Below the pieces are notes generated by a model, which saw nothing but the letters and a program-made list of their open reading frames with translations, made no database searches and was not told where the DNA came from. Of a stretch of 11,987 bases of DNA, positions 1 to 6,834 are shown piece by piece. The translations under genes were made by a program, and so were the position numbers. How positions within the stretch are numbered: the stretch's first letter is position 1; every line of letters begins with the position of its first letter. Source of the stretch: Deltaproteobacteria bacterium (GTDB lineage Bacteria; Myxococcota; Myxococcia; Myxococcales; 40CM-4-68-19); the NCBI GenBank assembly GCA_005879505.1, contig VBKQ01000157.1:1-11987 (forward strand), read 5' to 3'.

Positions 1-498
1 TGGAAGATCCTCTTCCACAAGGACGAGCAGGACGCGGAGCCCGCGGACAACGCAGTGGTCCGCTGGGTGGCGCGAAAGCTTCCCATGACCAGCACCATCG
101 AAGGCCACCACTTTTTCGTCCGGCAGGGGACGTCGCTCTTCGCGACGCCCCTCCTTCTCGCGCTGATCGCGGCCGAAACCACCGACCTGGTGTTCGCGCT
201 CGATTCGATCCCCGCTGTCTTCGCCGTGACCGACGATCCGTTCCTGGTCTTCTCCAGCAACATCTGCGCGGTCCTGGGGCTGCGCGCGCTGTACTTCGTC
301 GTCCGCGGAGCGCTGGCCCGGCTGCGCTACCTGAAGCCCGGGCTGGCGGCCATCCTCATCTTCGTCGGTTTGAAGATGCTGCTCTACAAATGGGTGGAGC
401 TGCCCACCGGCACTTCGCTCATGATCATCGCGGCAATCCTGGCGATCGCCCTGCTGTTTTCCAGGCTCAAACCTGCGCCGGCGGACGAGCAGGGCTAG
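1..498 (+). CDS. TerC/Alx-family integral membrane protein, C-terminal part
   Basis: The frame is open from the first base, so the gene starts upstream of the window; 165 codons remain before the TAG at 496-498. The visible part holds the conserved second TerC-family motif, ETTDLVFALDSIPA at about codons 59-72, whose acidic residues lie within a membrane helix. It is followed by the family-typical stretch FSSNICAVLGLRALYF and at least three further hydrophobic segments. TerC/Alx proteins are inner-membrane proteins; characterised members export manganese or are linked to tellurite and pH stress. Which ion this one handles cannot be told from the fragment. A yybP-ykoY manganese riboswitch often precedes such genes, but that region lies outside the window. 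The 90-nt gap after it suggests it is separate from the egt genes. The family call is firm; the substrate is unknown. Confidence 0.92.
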   Translation, partial: WKILFHKDEQDAEPADNAVVRWVARKLPMTSTIEGHHFFVRQGTSLFATPLLLALIAAETTDLVFALDSIPAVFAVTDDPFLVFSSNICAVLGLRALYFVVRGALARLRYLKPGLAAILIFVGLKMLLYKWVELPTGTSLMIIAAILAIALLFSRLKPAPADEQG

Positions 499-507
499 AG
501 CGCTTCG

Positions 508-538
508 CCCCGTGATGAGTGCTGAACGCCAACACGGG
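508..538 (+). terminator. weak hairpin after the TerC-family gene
   Basis: CCCGTG at 509-514 pairs with CACGGG at 533-538, leaving an 18-nt loop. It starts about 10 nt after the TerC-family stop codon, a position that suits a terminator. There is no following T run and the stem is only 6 bp, so this could be chance in GC-rich DNA. The rest of the 499-588 gap shows no convincing promoter that I can read. Confidence 0.2.
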
Positions 539-588
539 CGCTCCCGAGCGCTTGCAAGGGCGAACCGCAGGGAGCAGCCTGTAGCAGA

Positions 589-1224
589 ATGTGCCGCATG
601 GCGGGCTACGTGGGGCCGGCGCTCCGGGTGGGGGAGATCGTCTCCGCGCCGCCGCACTCGCTGCTCGTCCAGAGCTATCGGCCGCGGGAGATGGAGAGCG
701 GGACCGTCAATGCCGACGGATTCGGGGCCGCCCTCTGGCTGGACGACGGAAACCCGGAGCCCGCCCTCTATCGCACCGCCGCGCCGATCTGGGCGGATGC
801 GAATCTCGGTTGGATGAGCGAGCGGCTGATCGTGCGCTCGCTGATCGGAGCCGTGCGCTCGGCGACGCCAGGCATCGGCTTCGAGCTCGCGAACGTCCAG
901 CCTTTTGCCCGCGGGCGGATCGCCTTCACCCACAACGGCTTCATCACCGATTCGGTGCGCCACGGCATCGGGCGGCTCGAGGCGATCTGCGAAAGCCTCG
1001 ACCGCACCGCCGTCGCCACGCTGCTGCTGGGTGACGGGGAGCAGCTCGTCGGCGTGCGCTGGGCGCGCGGATTCCGCCCGGCGACGCTCTACTGGGCGCC
1101 ATTCAAGGACGGCGTGTGCCTCGCCTCGGAGCCGCTCGACGGAGGGCGATGGAAGGCCGTTCCCGCCGGGCAGCTGGCGATCGCCCGCGCCGGCCAGGAT
1201 CTCATGTTCGAGGCGCTGCGATGA
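589..1224 (+). CDS. egtC: EgtC, gamma-glutamyl-hercynylcysteine sulfoxide amidohydrolase (class II glutamine amidotransferase fold)
   Basis: 211 residues. EgtC removes glutamate from gamma-glutamyl-hercynylcysteine sulfoxide in the cytoplasmic ergothioneine pathway. The protein begins Met-Cys-Arg, so Cys2 becomes the N-terminal nucleophile after Met removal; this fixes the ATG at 589 although no good ribosome-binding site sits at the usual distance (GGGAG at about 570-574 is too far). Other family signatures are NADGFG at residues 41-46, NVQPF at 102-106 and THNGF at 114-118, the Ntn-hydrolase substrate and oxyanion region. Alone it could be any YafJ-like amidotransferase. The call as EgtC rests on egtB overlapping its stop codon (ATGA, 1221-1224) and egtD following. 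Its presence implies that EgtB uses gamma-glutamylcysteine rather than free cysteine. It is slightly shorter than typical EgtC proteins. Confidence 0.88.
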   Translation: MCRMAGYVGPALRVGEIVSAPPHSLLVQSYRPREMESGTVNADGFGAALWLDDGNPEPALYRTAAPIWADANLGWMSERLIVRSLIGAVRSATPGIGFELANVQPFARGRIAFTHNGFITDSVRHGIGRLEAICESLDRTAVATLLLGDGEQLVGVRWARGFRPATLYWAPFKDGVCLASEPLDGGRWKAVPAGQLAIARAGQDLMFEALR

Positions 1225-2288
1225 AGGCGCGAGCGGCTGCCCCGGACCTGCTCATCTCCGAGCTCGAGTCCGCGCGGCGCTTCCTGCAGCGCGCGGTCGA
1301 TCCCGTCCCCGAGGCGCTCTGGGCCGAACAACCGAGCCCGACGTATAGCCCCATCGGTTGGCACCTCGGCCATGTGGCTTCCATGCAGTCCCGGTGGCTG
1401 CTTCCGGGCGAGCCGCAGCAGTACGGCCCCCTGTTCGATCCCAGGGCGACCGCGAAGACCTCGCGGCTGAGGCTGCCCAGCCCCTACGAGCTGCGGGTAT
1501 GGCTCGACGACGTGCTCGAGCGGGTCTGCGCCGGACTGCGGGCGGGTCGCATCCCCGGCATCCTCGGTCTGCCCGAGACCTTCCTGGTGCAGAACGTCGC
1601 GCAGCACGAGCTGCAGCATGCGGAGCACGTCCAGGTGATCGCCGCGCTCTGCGAGAAACGGCTGCACCGCATGCCGCCGGTCCTCCGCGTCCGGGCCGCG
1701 AATCGGCTCGAGCTCCCGGGCGGGCGCCTCACCGTCGGGTCTACGGACTCCGCGCGCGCCTACGACAACGAGCAGCCACCGCACGCGATCGAGCTGCGGC
1801 CGTTCTGGCTCGATCGCACGCCGGTGACGGCGGGCGAGTTCGCCACATTCGTCCAGGACGGAGGCTATCGGGAGGCGCGACACTGGATCGCGGAGGGTTG
1901 GGCGTGGCGCAAGCGCCACGACGTGCGCGCGCCGCTCGCTCTTCAGGAGCAGCAGCCCGACGCGCCGGTGACCTGCCTCTCCTGGTACGAGGCCGACGCC
2001 TACGCGCGCTGGCGGGGCGCACGGCTCCCCACCGAGCACGAGTTGGAGGCAGCGCGGGTCGAGCCCGCCGGGGTGTGGGAATGGACTTCGAGCTGGTTCT
2101 TGCCCTACCCCGGGTTCCGCCCTTATCCGTACGAAGGGTACTCGGTTCCGTGGTTCGGCACCCATCGCGTGCTGCGAGGAGGGTCCTGGGCCACCTCGCC
2201 CGAGCTGTTGCGCCCGAGCCTGCGAAACTGGTACGAGCCGGGCGTCCGGGAGATTCCCAGCGGCTTGCGATGTGCGGGGGGGATGTGA
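1221..2288 (+). CDS. egtB: EgtB, iron(II)-dependent hercynine sulfoxide synthase
   Basis: 355 residues. EgtB uses oxygen and a non-haem iron to join hercynine to (gamma-glutamyl)cysteine as a sulfoxide. The N-terminal DinB-like domain carries the expected iron ligands: a histidine in the GWHLGH segment (H48, with H51 close by) and the HxxxHxE motif as HELQHAE, giving H129, H133 and E135. The spacing matches the H51/H134/H138 triad known from mycobacterial EgtB. The C-terminal formylglycine-generating-enzyme-like (sulfatase-modifying factor) domain shows RLPTEHELE, VWEWTSSWF with W286, RGGSW and SGLRCA. The start is the ATG at 1221 inside the egtC stop (4-nt overlap); an upstream in-frame Met at 1116 would lie deep in egtC and adds only Arg-rich sequence. 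It is shorter than the roughly 420-430 residues usual for EgtB, mainly through a short link between RLPTE and WEWT. Confidence 0.93.
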   Translation: MKARAAAPDLLISELESARRFLQRAVDPVPEALWAEQPSPTYSPIGWHLGHVASMQSRWLLPGEPQQYGPLFDPRATAKTSRLRLPSPYELRVWLDDVLERVCAGLRAGRIPGILGLPETFLVQNVAQHELQHAEHVQVIAALCEKRLHRMPPVLRVRAANRLELPGGRLTVGSTDSARAYDNEQPPHAIELRPFWLDRTPVTAGEFATFVQDGGYREARHWIAEGWAWRKRHDVRAPLALQEQQPDAPVTCLSWYEADAYARWRGARLPTEHELEAARVEPAGVWEWTSSWFLPYPGFRPYPYEGYSVPWFGTHRVLRGGSWATSPELLRPSLRNWYEPGVREIPSGLRCAGGM

Positions 2289-3340
2289 CGCAACGGAAAT
2301 CGCCGGCCCGGCGCGTGCGGCGCGCTTTGCTCCCCAGGCCCCACTCGCCGCGCACGGCGACGCTGGTCAGGCTCGACTCGGAGAGCAGGGCCTTGCGGGA
2401 GCTGCGCGACGGGCTCTTGCGAACCCCACGCGAGATCCCTTGCAAGTACTTCTACGACGACGCGGGCAGCGCGCTCTTCGAGCAGATCACGCGCCTGCCC
2501 GAGTACTTTCCCACGCGGACGGAGCGGGCCCTGCTCGAGGCGCGAGCAAGCGCCATCGTCGAGGCGGCGGGGGGTCCCAAGCTCACCGACGTGGTCGAGC
2601 TCGGCAGCGGCGCCGCCTCGAAGACCGTCTCGCTGCTGGACGCTGCGCTTGCGGCAGGGGGCCGGCCGAGGTACGTCGCCATCGACATCAGCGCGCACGC
2701 CCTGCGGCGGACGCAGGAGATCCTCGCAGCGGAGCGGCCAGAAATTCCCGTCGAGCAGGTGCTCGCAGACTATACGGGCGACCTGCAGCTTCCGCCGAAG
2801 CCGGCTGGGGGCCGCCGTCTGGTGCTGTTCCTCGGCGGCACCATCGGCAACGACGAGGACGATGAGGCCATCAAGCTGCTCTCTCGCGTTCGCGAGCACA
2901 TGGAGCCCGACGATCTGCTGCTCCTCGGGGCGAACCTGGTCACCGATCCGGCGGCCATCCACCTCGCCTACAACGATGCCGCGGGCGTCACCGCGGCATT
3001 CAACCGCAACCTCCTGCTGAACGTGAACTCGTTCGCGCGCAGCAACTTCGAGCCCGACAAGTTCGACCATTACGCGCCGTACATCGTCGAGAAGCGGCGC
3101 ATCGAGATGTGGCTGGTCGCGCGGGAGGCCACCGAGGTCCACCTCGGGCGGCTCGCCACTACCCTCAAGCTCGGCCGCGGCGAGGGCATCCGCACCGAGA
3201 TCTCGCGCCGCTTCAGCCGCGAGGAGGTCCTGCGCCTGATCGATGCATCCGGCTTCACGCCGGAGCGATGGATCGAATCGCCCGACGGGCGCTTCGGCCT
3301 GGCACTGGGCCTCGCCCGCGCGTCGCTGCGAGGGCTGTAG
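2285..3340 (+). CDS. egtD: EgtD, SAM-dependent L-histidine N-alpha-methyltransferase
   Basis: 351 residues from GTG 2285. EgtD trimethylates histidine to hercynine, the first committed ergothioneine step. Visible signatures are KYFYDDAGSALFEQIT (54-69) and LPEYFPTRTE (71-80) at the substrate entrance, SAM motif I VVELGSGAASKT (103-114), VAIDIS (131-136), FLGGTIGN (182-189) with the histidine-binding Asn, AYND with Y229, and RTEIS (303-307), whose Glu and Ser match the E282/S284 pair known from mycobacterial EgtD. The GTG forms a 4-nt GTGA overlap with the egtB stop and follows a run of seven G. An alternative ATG at 2270 would add five residues. About 30 N-terminal residues are Arg-rich and extra compared with the roughly 320-residue family norm, so a later start (for example GTG 2315) is possible. 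Confidence 0.94.
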   Translation: MTQRKSPARRVRRALLPRPHSPRTATLVRLDSESRALRELRDGLLRTPREIPCKYFYDDAGSALFEQITRLPEYFPTRTERALLEARASAIVEAAGGPKLTDVVELGSGAASKTVSLLDAALAAGGRPRYVAIDISAHALRRTQEILAAERPEIPVEQVLADYTGDLQLPPKPAGGRRLVLFLGGTIGNDEDDEAIKLLSRVREHMEPDDLLLLGANLVTDPAAIHLAYNDAAGVTAAFNRNLLLNVNSFARSNFEPDKFDHYAPYIVEKRRIEMWLVAREATEVHLGRLATTLKLGRGEGIRTEISRRFSREEVLRLIDASGFTPERWIESPDGRFGLALGLARASLRGL

Positions 3341-3346
3341 AGCCCT
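3331..3346. terminator. small hairpin between convergent stop codons
   Basis: AGGGCT at 3331-3336 pairs with AGCCCT at 3341-3346 around a 4-nt loop that holds the egtD stop codon. It fills the gap between egtD (+) and the dehydrogenase gene (-), whose stop codon begins at 3347, so it could serve transcripts from both sides. There is no T run on either strand, so it would be a poor intrinsic terminator by textbook rules. Confidence 0.35.
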
Positions 3347-4357
3347 TCACGTCCTGCAGTCGAGGACGATCTTTCCCATCTGCTCCGACTGCTCGAGCAG
3401 CCGGACCGCCTCCACCGCCTGGGAGAGCGGGAAGATCCGGTCGATCACCGGCTTGATGCGGTGCTGGGCGACCAGCTCCACCATCGCGCGGAACTCGTCG
3501 TCGGTGCCCATGGTCGTACCGCGCAGATCGATCTGCTTGAAGAAGATCCTCGGCATCTCGAGCTTGCTGGGCGAGAACCGGGTGGCGCCGTACATGACGA
3601 TCCGTCCCGCCGGGGCGATGGCCCCGATCAGGTTGTTCAGGCCGTCGCCACCTGCGCCGTCGATCACCAGCGAAGGCGGCCGTCCCGCCTGCGCGACGAG
3701 GTCCTTCTCCCACGCCTTGGCCTTGTAGTTGGCGGCCGCGATCGCGCCCAGCTCGCGCGCCTTCGCCAGCTTCTCGTCGTTTCCCGACGTCACCGACACC
3801 TCTGCGCCGAGCGCCTTGGCGAAGAGCAGGGCGAGGGTGGCGACGCCTCCGCCGATCCCGGTGACGAGGACGTGCTCGCCGCGCTTCAGCCCACCCCGCG
3901 TGACCAGCGAGCGGTACGCGGTGAGCCCCGCCACCGGCAACGCCGCGGCTTCCTCGAAAGAGATAGTCTCGGGAAGCTCCACGACCATCGACGCGGGAAT
4001 GGCGATCTTCTCCGCCATCGTCCCCTGTCGCGGCATGCCGAGGATGAGGAAGTCCTTTCCCTGGACAGCCGGATCGGGCCCCCAGTTCTCGCAGGGGATG
4101 AGAATGGCCCGCTTGCCGATCAGGTTCGGATCGACTCCGGGCCCGACCGCCTCCACCACGCCGGCTCCGTCAGACCCGAGCACGCAGGGAAGCCGGATGC
4201 GCGCGTAGAGGCCCTGCCGGATCCAGACGTCGCGGCGATTGAGCCCGCAGGCGTACAACCGCACCAACGCCTCGCCCGCAGCCGGTACCGGGTCGGGTAC
4301 CTCGACCAGCTTCATCTCTTCGGGCGGCCCCTGCCGCTCGCAGCGAACAGCGCGCAT
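3347..4357 (-). CDS. medium-chain dehydrogenase/reductase (zinc-type alcohol dehydrogenase / quinone oxidoreductase family)
   Basis: 336 residues, cytoplasmic. The N-terminal GroES-like domain runs from residue 1 to about 125, with ACGLNRRDVWIRQG (36-49) and PCVLGSDGAGVVEAVGPGV (57-75). The Rossmann domain has the nucleotide-binding stretch HVLVTGIGGGVATLAL (162-177). The usual four-Cys structural zinc lobe is degenerate: only C89 remains recognisable, in IPCENWGPDPAVQG. The GSDGAG segment is closer to quinone oxidoreductases than to the GHE of classic zinc alcohol dehydrogenases. It probably reduces or oxidises a small carbonyl, alcohol or enone with NAD(P)H; the substrate cannot be named. 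The ATG at 4357-4355 shares its A with the TGA of the upstream exported-protein gene (TGATG), which suggests translational coupling. The stop lies 6 nt from the egtD stop, tail to tail. Confidence 0.88.
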   Translation of the reverse strand: MRAVRCERQGPPEEMKLVEVPDPVPAAGEALVRLYACGLNRRDVWIRQGLYARIRLPCVLGSDGAGVVEAVGPGVDPNLIGKRAILIPCENWGPDPAVQGKDFLILGMPRQGTMAEKIAIPASMVVELPETISFEEAAALPVAGLTAYRSLVTRGGLKRGEHVLVTGIGGGVATLALLFAKALGAEVSVTSGNDEKLAKARELGAIAAANYKAKAWEKDLVAQAGRPPSLVIDGAGGDGLNNLIGAIAPAGRIVMYGATRFSPSKLEMPRIFFKQIDLRGTTMGTDDEFRAMVELVAQHRIKPVIDRIFPLSQAVEAVRLLEQSEQMGKIVLDCRT

Positions 4358-4851
4358 CACAGTGCTCCCGGGGTGAGGACGAGCCGGAACGCCGCTTCCA
4401 GGCCCGCCAGGGTGGGGTTGTCGTTCTCCGGATCGAGCGCGGTGTAGGTCCGCACCACCAGACCGATGCCCGCCCCGCGCGAGAACATCCAGTCCGCGCC
4501 GAGCGCGGCGCGTGTGGCGAGCGAATAGCCCACCGCCCTGCGATTGGAAAGATCGACCACGGCGAGCTCCACATAGGGAGAGATGGGCGTCGCGTCCAGC
4601 GTTGCCTGGATCCCGAAGGCGAGCGAGCTGATGCCCCCGCCGGGAGCGGCCCGTTGTCCGGCGTCGGCGATCAGCCAGAGCTGATCGGTCATCCGCCAGC
4701 CGGCGCCCAGGGCGGCGCCGCCGCGCGCTCCGAGCTGCGTCGTGGGCTGGCCGAAGAGCCCTTCCAGGCGGATTTGTAATACAGGATCTCCCGGCCGGAG
4801 CGGCGCCGCGGTGGCGGGGAATGCGAGCAGAAGCGCGGCGAGCAGACGCAC
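4357..4851 (-). CDS. small exported beta-rich (outer-membrane-like) protein of unknown function
   Basis: 164 residues from a GTG start. The N-terminus MRLLAALLLAFPATAA is a short signal peptide with a likely cleavage after the Ala-rich end near residue 16. The rest alternates polar and hydrophobic residues with many Gly (for example GARGGAALGAGWRM, SPYVELAVVDLS, SLATRAALGADWMF, GIGLVVRTYTAL), as in small beta-barrels or periplasmic beta-sandwiches. There is no lipobox Cys and no terminal aromatic residue typical of a classic barrel beta-signal, so the barrel call is tentative. The GTG is supported by AAGGTGG at 4862-4856 on the minus strand, 4-7 nt upstream depending on which bases pair. It is the first gene of a two-gene minus-strand unit with the dehydrogenase and is divergent from the YfgM-like gene. 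I do not recognise the family. Confidence 0.72.
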   Translation of the reverse strand: MRLLAALLLAFPATAAPLRPGDPVLQIRLEGLFGQPTTQLGARGGAALGAGWRMTDQLWLIADAGQRAAPGGGISSLAFGIQATLDATPISPYVELAVVDLSNRRAVGYSLATRAALGADWMFSRGAGIGLVVRTYTALDPENDNPTLAGLEAAFRLVLTPGAL

Positions 4852-4924
4852 CTCGCCACCTTACACGGCGATTGACTTCGCCGGGGAGTTCCGCGAGAAA
4901 GGCGCGTCCTGCAGGAGGCAGTTG
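4852..4924. promoter_or_regulatory. divergent intergenic region (likely promoters both ways)
   Basis: This 73-nt gap separates the minus-strand exported-protein gene from the + strand YfgM-like gene, so both units should start transcription in or near it. A TTGACT at 4872-4877 resembles a -35 box for the + strand, but nothing at the right distance looks like a good -10. CCTGCAGG at 4908-4915 is a perfect 8-bp palindrome overlapping the + strand ribosome-binding site. Exact promoters cannot be placed. Confidence 0.3.
4913..4918 (+). promoter_or_regulatory. ribosome-binding site AGGAGG deciding the start of the YfgM-like gene
   Basis: A full consensus AGGAGG sits 6 nt before GTG 4925 and 3 nt before TTG 4922. 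The spacing favours GTG 4925 as the start. The open frame extends upstream to 4742, but that part lies antisense to the exported-protein gene. Confidence 0.7.
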
Positions 4925-5731
4925 GTGGCGGAGCGGATCGATCGCAAGCAGCTGAAGCGACCGGACGAGTTCCAGGTCGTCGCGGGACGCGCCATGACCT
5001 GGATGGTGGCGAACCGCGGCCTGGTCCTGGGAGCGGCCGGGGCGGTGATCGCCATCGGGCTGATCGGGTGGGGGTTTAGCGCCTGGCAAGGCTCCCGCGA
5101 GGCGAAAGCCGGCGCCGGGCTGGCGGAGGCGATCGAGCTGCAATCGCGGACGATCTCCTCGGAAACATCGGCCCAGCCCGGCCAGGAAACGTTCGCGAGC
5201 AAGGAAGAGCGGGAGAAGGCGGTGATCGCCGCGCTCGAGAAGGTCCGCGCCGACCACCGCGGGACCACCGCAGCGCAGACGGCGCTCGCCGAGATCGGTT
5301 TCCACAAGCTCAAGGGCGCGGATGCTGCCGGCGCCCAGAAGGACCTGGAGGAGTTCCTCGCCGGCGCGTCGAGGGGGCACCCGCTGCGCCCGTTCGCGCA
5401 GGAGTCGCTCGGATACGCCCTCGAGGCGCAGAATCGTCTCGACGATGCGAAAACGGCGTTCGAGAAGCTGCGCGATCTGGATTTGCCGGCGCGGGGCGAC
5501 TACCAGCTCGCCCGCCTCGCCCTGCTCGAGGGCAAGGCCGACGCGAAGCAGCAGCTCGAGCGGGTGGCGAAGGAGCATCCCAAGGACCTCGACGTCGTCC
5601 GCGAAGCGAACGAGCGGCTCGAGCTGGCGTCGCTTCCGCCGTTCGTGCCTGGACAGGCGCAGGCGCCCGCGCCGAAACCGGAGCCGAAGGAGGCGCCGGG
5701 CAAGAAGCCGCAAGGGAAGAAGCAGAAGTGA
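4925..5731 (+). CDS. YfgM-like tetratricopeptide-type membrane protein
   Basis: 268 residues from GTG 4925, chosen for the AGGAGG box 6 nt upstream. The order is a short charged cytoplasmic N-terminus (1-28, with DRKQLKRPDEF), one membrane segment (about 32-50, LVLGAAGAVIAIGLIGWGF), then an alpha-helical periplasmic region rich in Ala, Glu and Lys. That region resembles degenerate TPR units (AQTALAEIGFHKLKGAD, AQESLGYALEAQNRLDDAKTAFEKL, and DYQLARLALLEGKAD with the following helix). The C-terminus (242-268) is a Pro/Lys-rich tail. This matches YfgM, an inner-membrane partner of the SecYEG translocon and periplasmic chaperones. The call is strengthened by a BamB-type propeller gene overlapping its stop (GTGA, 5728-5731), the order seen for yfgM-bamB in enterobacteria. 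The homology is at architecture level; another TPR-like protein is possible. Confidence 0.75.
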   Translation: MAERIDRKQLKRPDEFQVVAGRAMTWMVANRGLVLGAAGAVIAIGLIGWGFSAWQGSREAKAGAGLAEAIELQSRTISSETSAQPGQETFASKEEREKAVIAALEKVRADHRGTTAAQTALAEIGFHKLKGADAAGAQKDLEEFLAGASRGHPLRPFAQESLGYALEAQNRLDDAKTAFEKLRDLDLPARGDYQLARLALLEGKADAKQQLERVAKEHPKDLDVVREANERLELASLPPFVPGQAQAPAPKPEPKEAPGKKPQGKKQK

Positions 5732-6834
5732 TCCTGCTCGCCTTGCTCGCCTTTTCCTGGACGCCGCTCGAGCACGGCCCACGGTCCCCGCGCCGGCCCG
5801 GCCCGCTCGATCCTCCATTCTTCGTGGGCGAGATGCAGCACATCGTCCCGCAGGGAAAGCTGCCCTTTTCTCCCACCGAGACCGCGACCCCCGTGCTCGA
5901 CAGCGCGCAGACCCGGCTCTACGTGGGAACGCGCGATGGCAAGGTGCGCTGCCGGTTCCGGGGCAGGACGGCCTGGATCTTCCAGACCAGCGGCGCCGTG
6001 CTGGCCTCGCCCGCGATCGAAGGGGAGACGTTGTACGTCGCGGGCGGCGACGGGGTGGTGTACGCGCTGAACCGCTTCACCGGCGCCCTGCGCTGGCGCT
6101 CTGACATCCACGAAGAGCTGACCACGCCGCCCACGGCGTCGGAGGGACGCCTCTTCGTCATGTCGAGCGAGCAGTCCGTCACCGCGCTCGACCTGAAGGA
6201 CGGGAAGCGGGTCTGGAAGTTCCACCGGGATGCCCCCGGCGGATTCACCATCCGGGGCGACGCGCAGCCGAAGATCGCCCACGGCGTCCTGTTCGGCGGC
6301 TTCGCCGACGGAGTGGTCGCGGCGCTGCAGCCGGAAAACGGCGTGGCGAACTGGACGCGGCAGGTGAGCGGGACCGGCGACTACCTCGACGTCGACTGGA
6401 TCGAGGCGCCGGAAGCCGATACCCGGATCTATGTGGCCAGCGCGAAGGCCGGCATCGTGGCGCTCGATGCGGCTACCGGGAATCCCGCCTGGACGTATCC
6501 GCTCGCGGGCGCCAACCACGTCGTGGTCGAGGGCGCTCGCGTCGTCGGGGGAGGGCGGGGCGAGCTGGTGGCGCTCGACCGCTCCACGGGCGTCAAGCTC
6601 TGGACGCTCCAGCTGGGCAAGGACCGGTATCCGACGCAGCCGGTCGCGGTGGGCGGCCTGATCATCGTCGCCCAGGACCGCGGCGCGCTCATGGGCGTGG
6701 ATCTGCGGACGGGCGCGGCGCGAGGCGCGTTCGACCCAGGCAGCGGGTTCTCCCAGCCGGTCTACGCGCTGCCCGGCATCGCGTTCGTGCTCTCCAACGG
6801 CGGGACGTTGTTCTCGCTGGGCCTTTTGCCATGA
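5728..6834 (+). CDS. PQQ-repeat beta-propeller protein, BamB-like
   Basis: 368 residues from GTG 5728 (4-nt overlap with the YfgM-like gene; AAGGGAAG at 5713-5720 may serve as ribosome-binding site). It contains repeated PQQ-propeller blades, each with an [AVI]-x-x-G-x-hydrophobic-[FY]-[VA] strand followed by ALdxxTGxxxW: LYVAGGDGVVYALNRFTGALRW, VTALDLKDGKRVWKF, IVALDAATGNPAWTY, LVALDRSTGVKLWTL and MGVDLRTGAARGAF. BamB is the propeller subunit of the outer-membrane protein assembly (BAM) complex. Position after a yfgM-like gene supports this. Oddities: the N-terminus (ILLALLAFSWTPLEHG) is hydrophobic but very short, lacks positive charges and has no lipobox Cys; the only Cys I see is C75. So it may be a soluble periplasmic propeller rather than a classic BamB lipoprotein. 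Confidence 0.8.
   Translation: MILLALLAFSWTPLEHGPRSPRRPGPLDPPFFVGEMQHIVPQGKLPFSPTETATPVLDSAQTRLYVGTRDGKVRCRFRGRTAWIFQTSGAVLASPAIEGETLYVAGGDGVVYALNRFTGALRWRSDIHEELTTPPTASEGRLFVMSSEQSVTALDLKDGKRVWKFHRDAPGGFTIRGDAQPKIAHGVLFGGFADGVVAALQPENGVANWTRQVSGTGDYLDVDWIEAPEADTRIYVASAKAGIVALDAATGNPAWTYPLAGANHVVVEGARVVGGGRGELVALDRSTGVKLWTLQLGKDRYPTQPVAVGGLIIVAQDRGALMGVDLRTGAARGAFDPGSGFSQPVYALPGIAFVLSNGGTLFSLGLLP

Noticed and set aside
499..588. Repeated GAGCGCTT motif (499-506 and 546-553) as a regulatory repeat before egtC
   Set aside because: Eight-base GC-rich repeats in 90 nt arise easily by chance, and there is no spacing or symmetry suggesting an operator.
1089..2165. 358-codon minus-strand frame opposite egtB
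   Set aside because: It is a compositional shadow rich in Arg, Pro and Gly. egtB on the + strand carries full catalytic motifs over the same bases.
1358..2284. Extended open frame upstream of egtD suggesting an EgtB-EgtD fusion or long N-terminus
   Set aside because: The frame is open only as a shadow of egtB. Family similarity begins after the egtB stop, and GTG 2285 gives a normal overlap.
4872..4900. TTGACT as a sigma-70 -35 box for the YfgM-like operon
   Set aside because: No acceptable -10 hexamer lies 16-18 nt downstream (GAGAAA is poor), so it is noted only within the divergent region.
3347..5818. Long minus-strand open frame (823 codons) spanning the dehydrogenase gene and the region opposite the YfgM-like gene
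   Set aside because: Only the last 336 codons look like protein. The rest is Arg/Leu-rich sequence antisense to, or out of frame with, better genes, as expected in GC-rich DNA.
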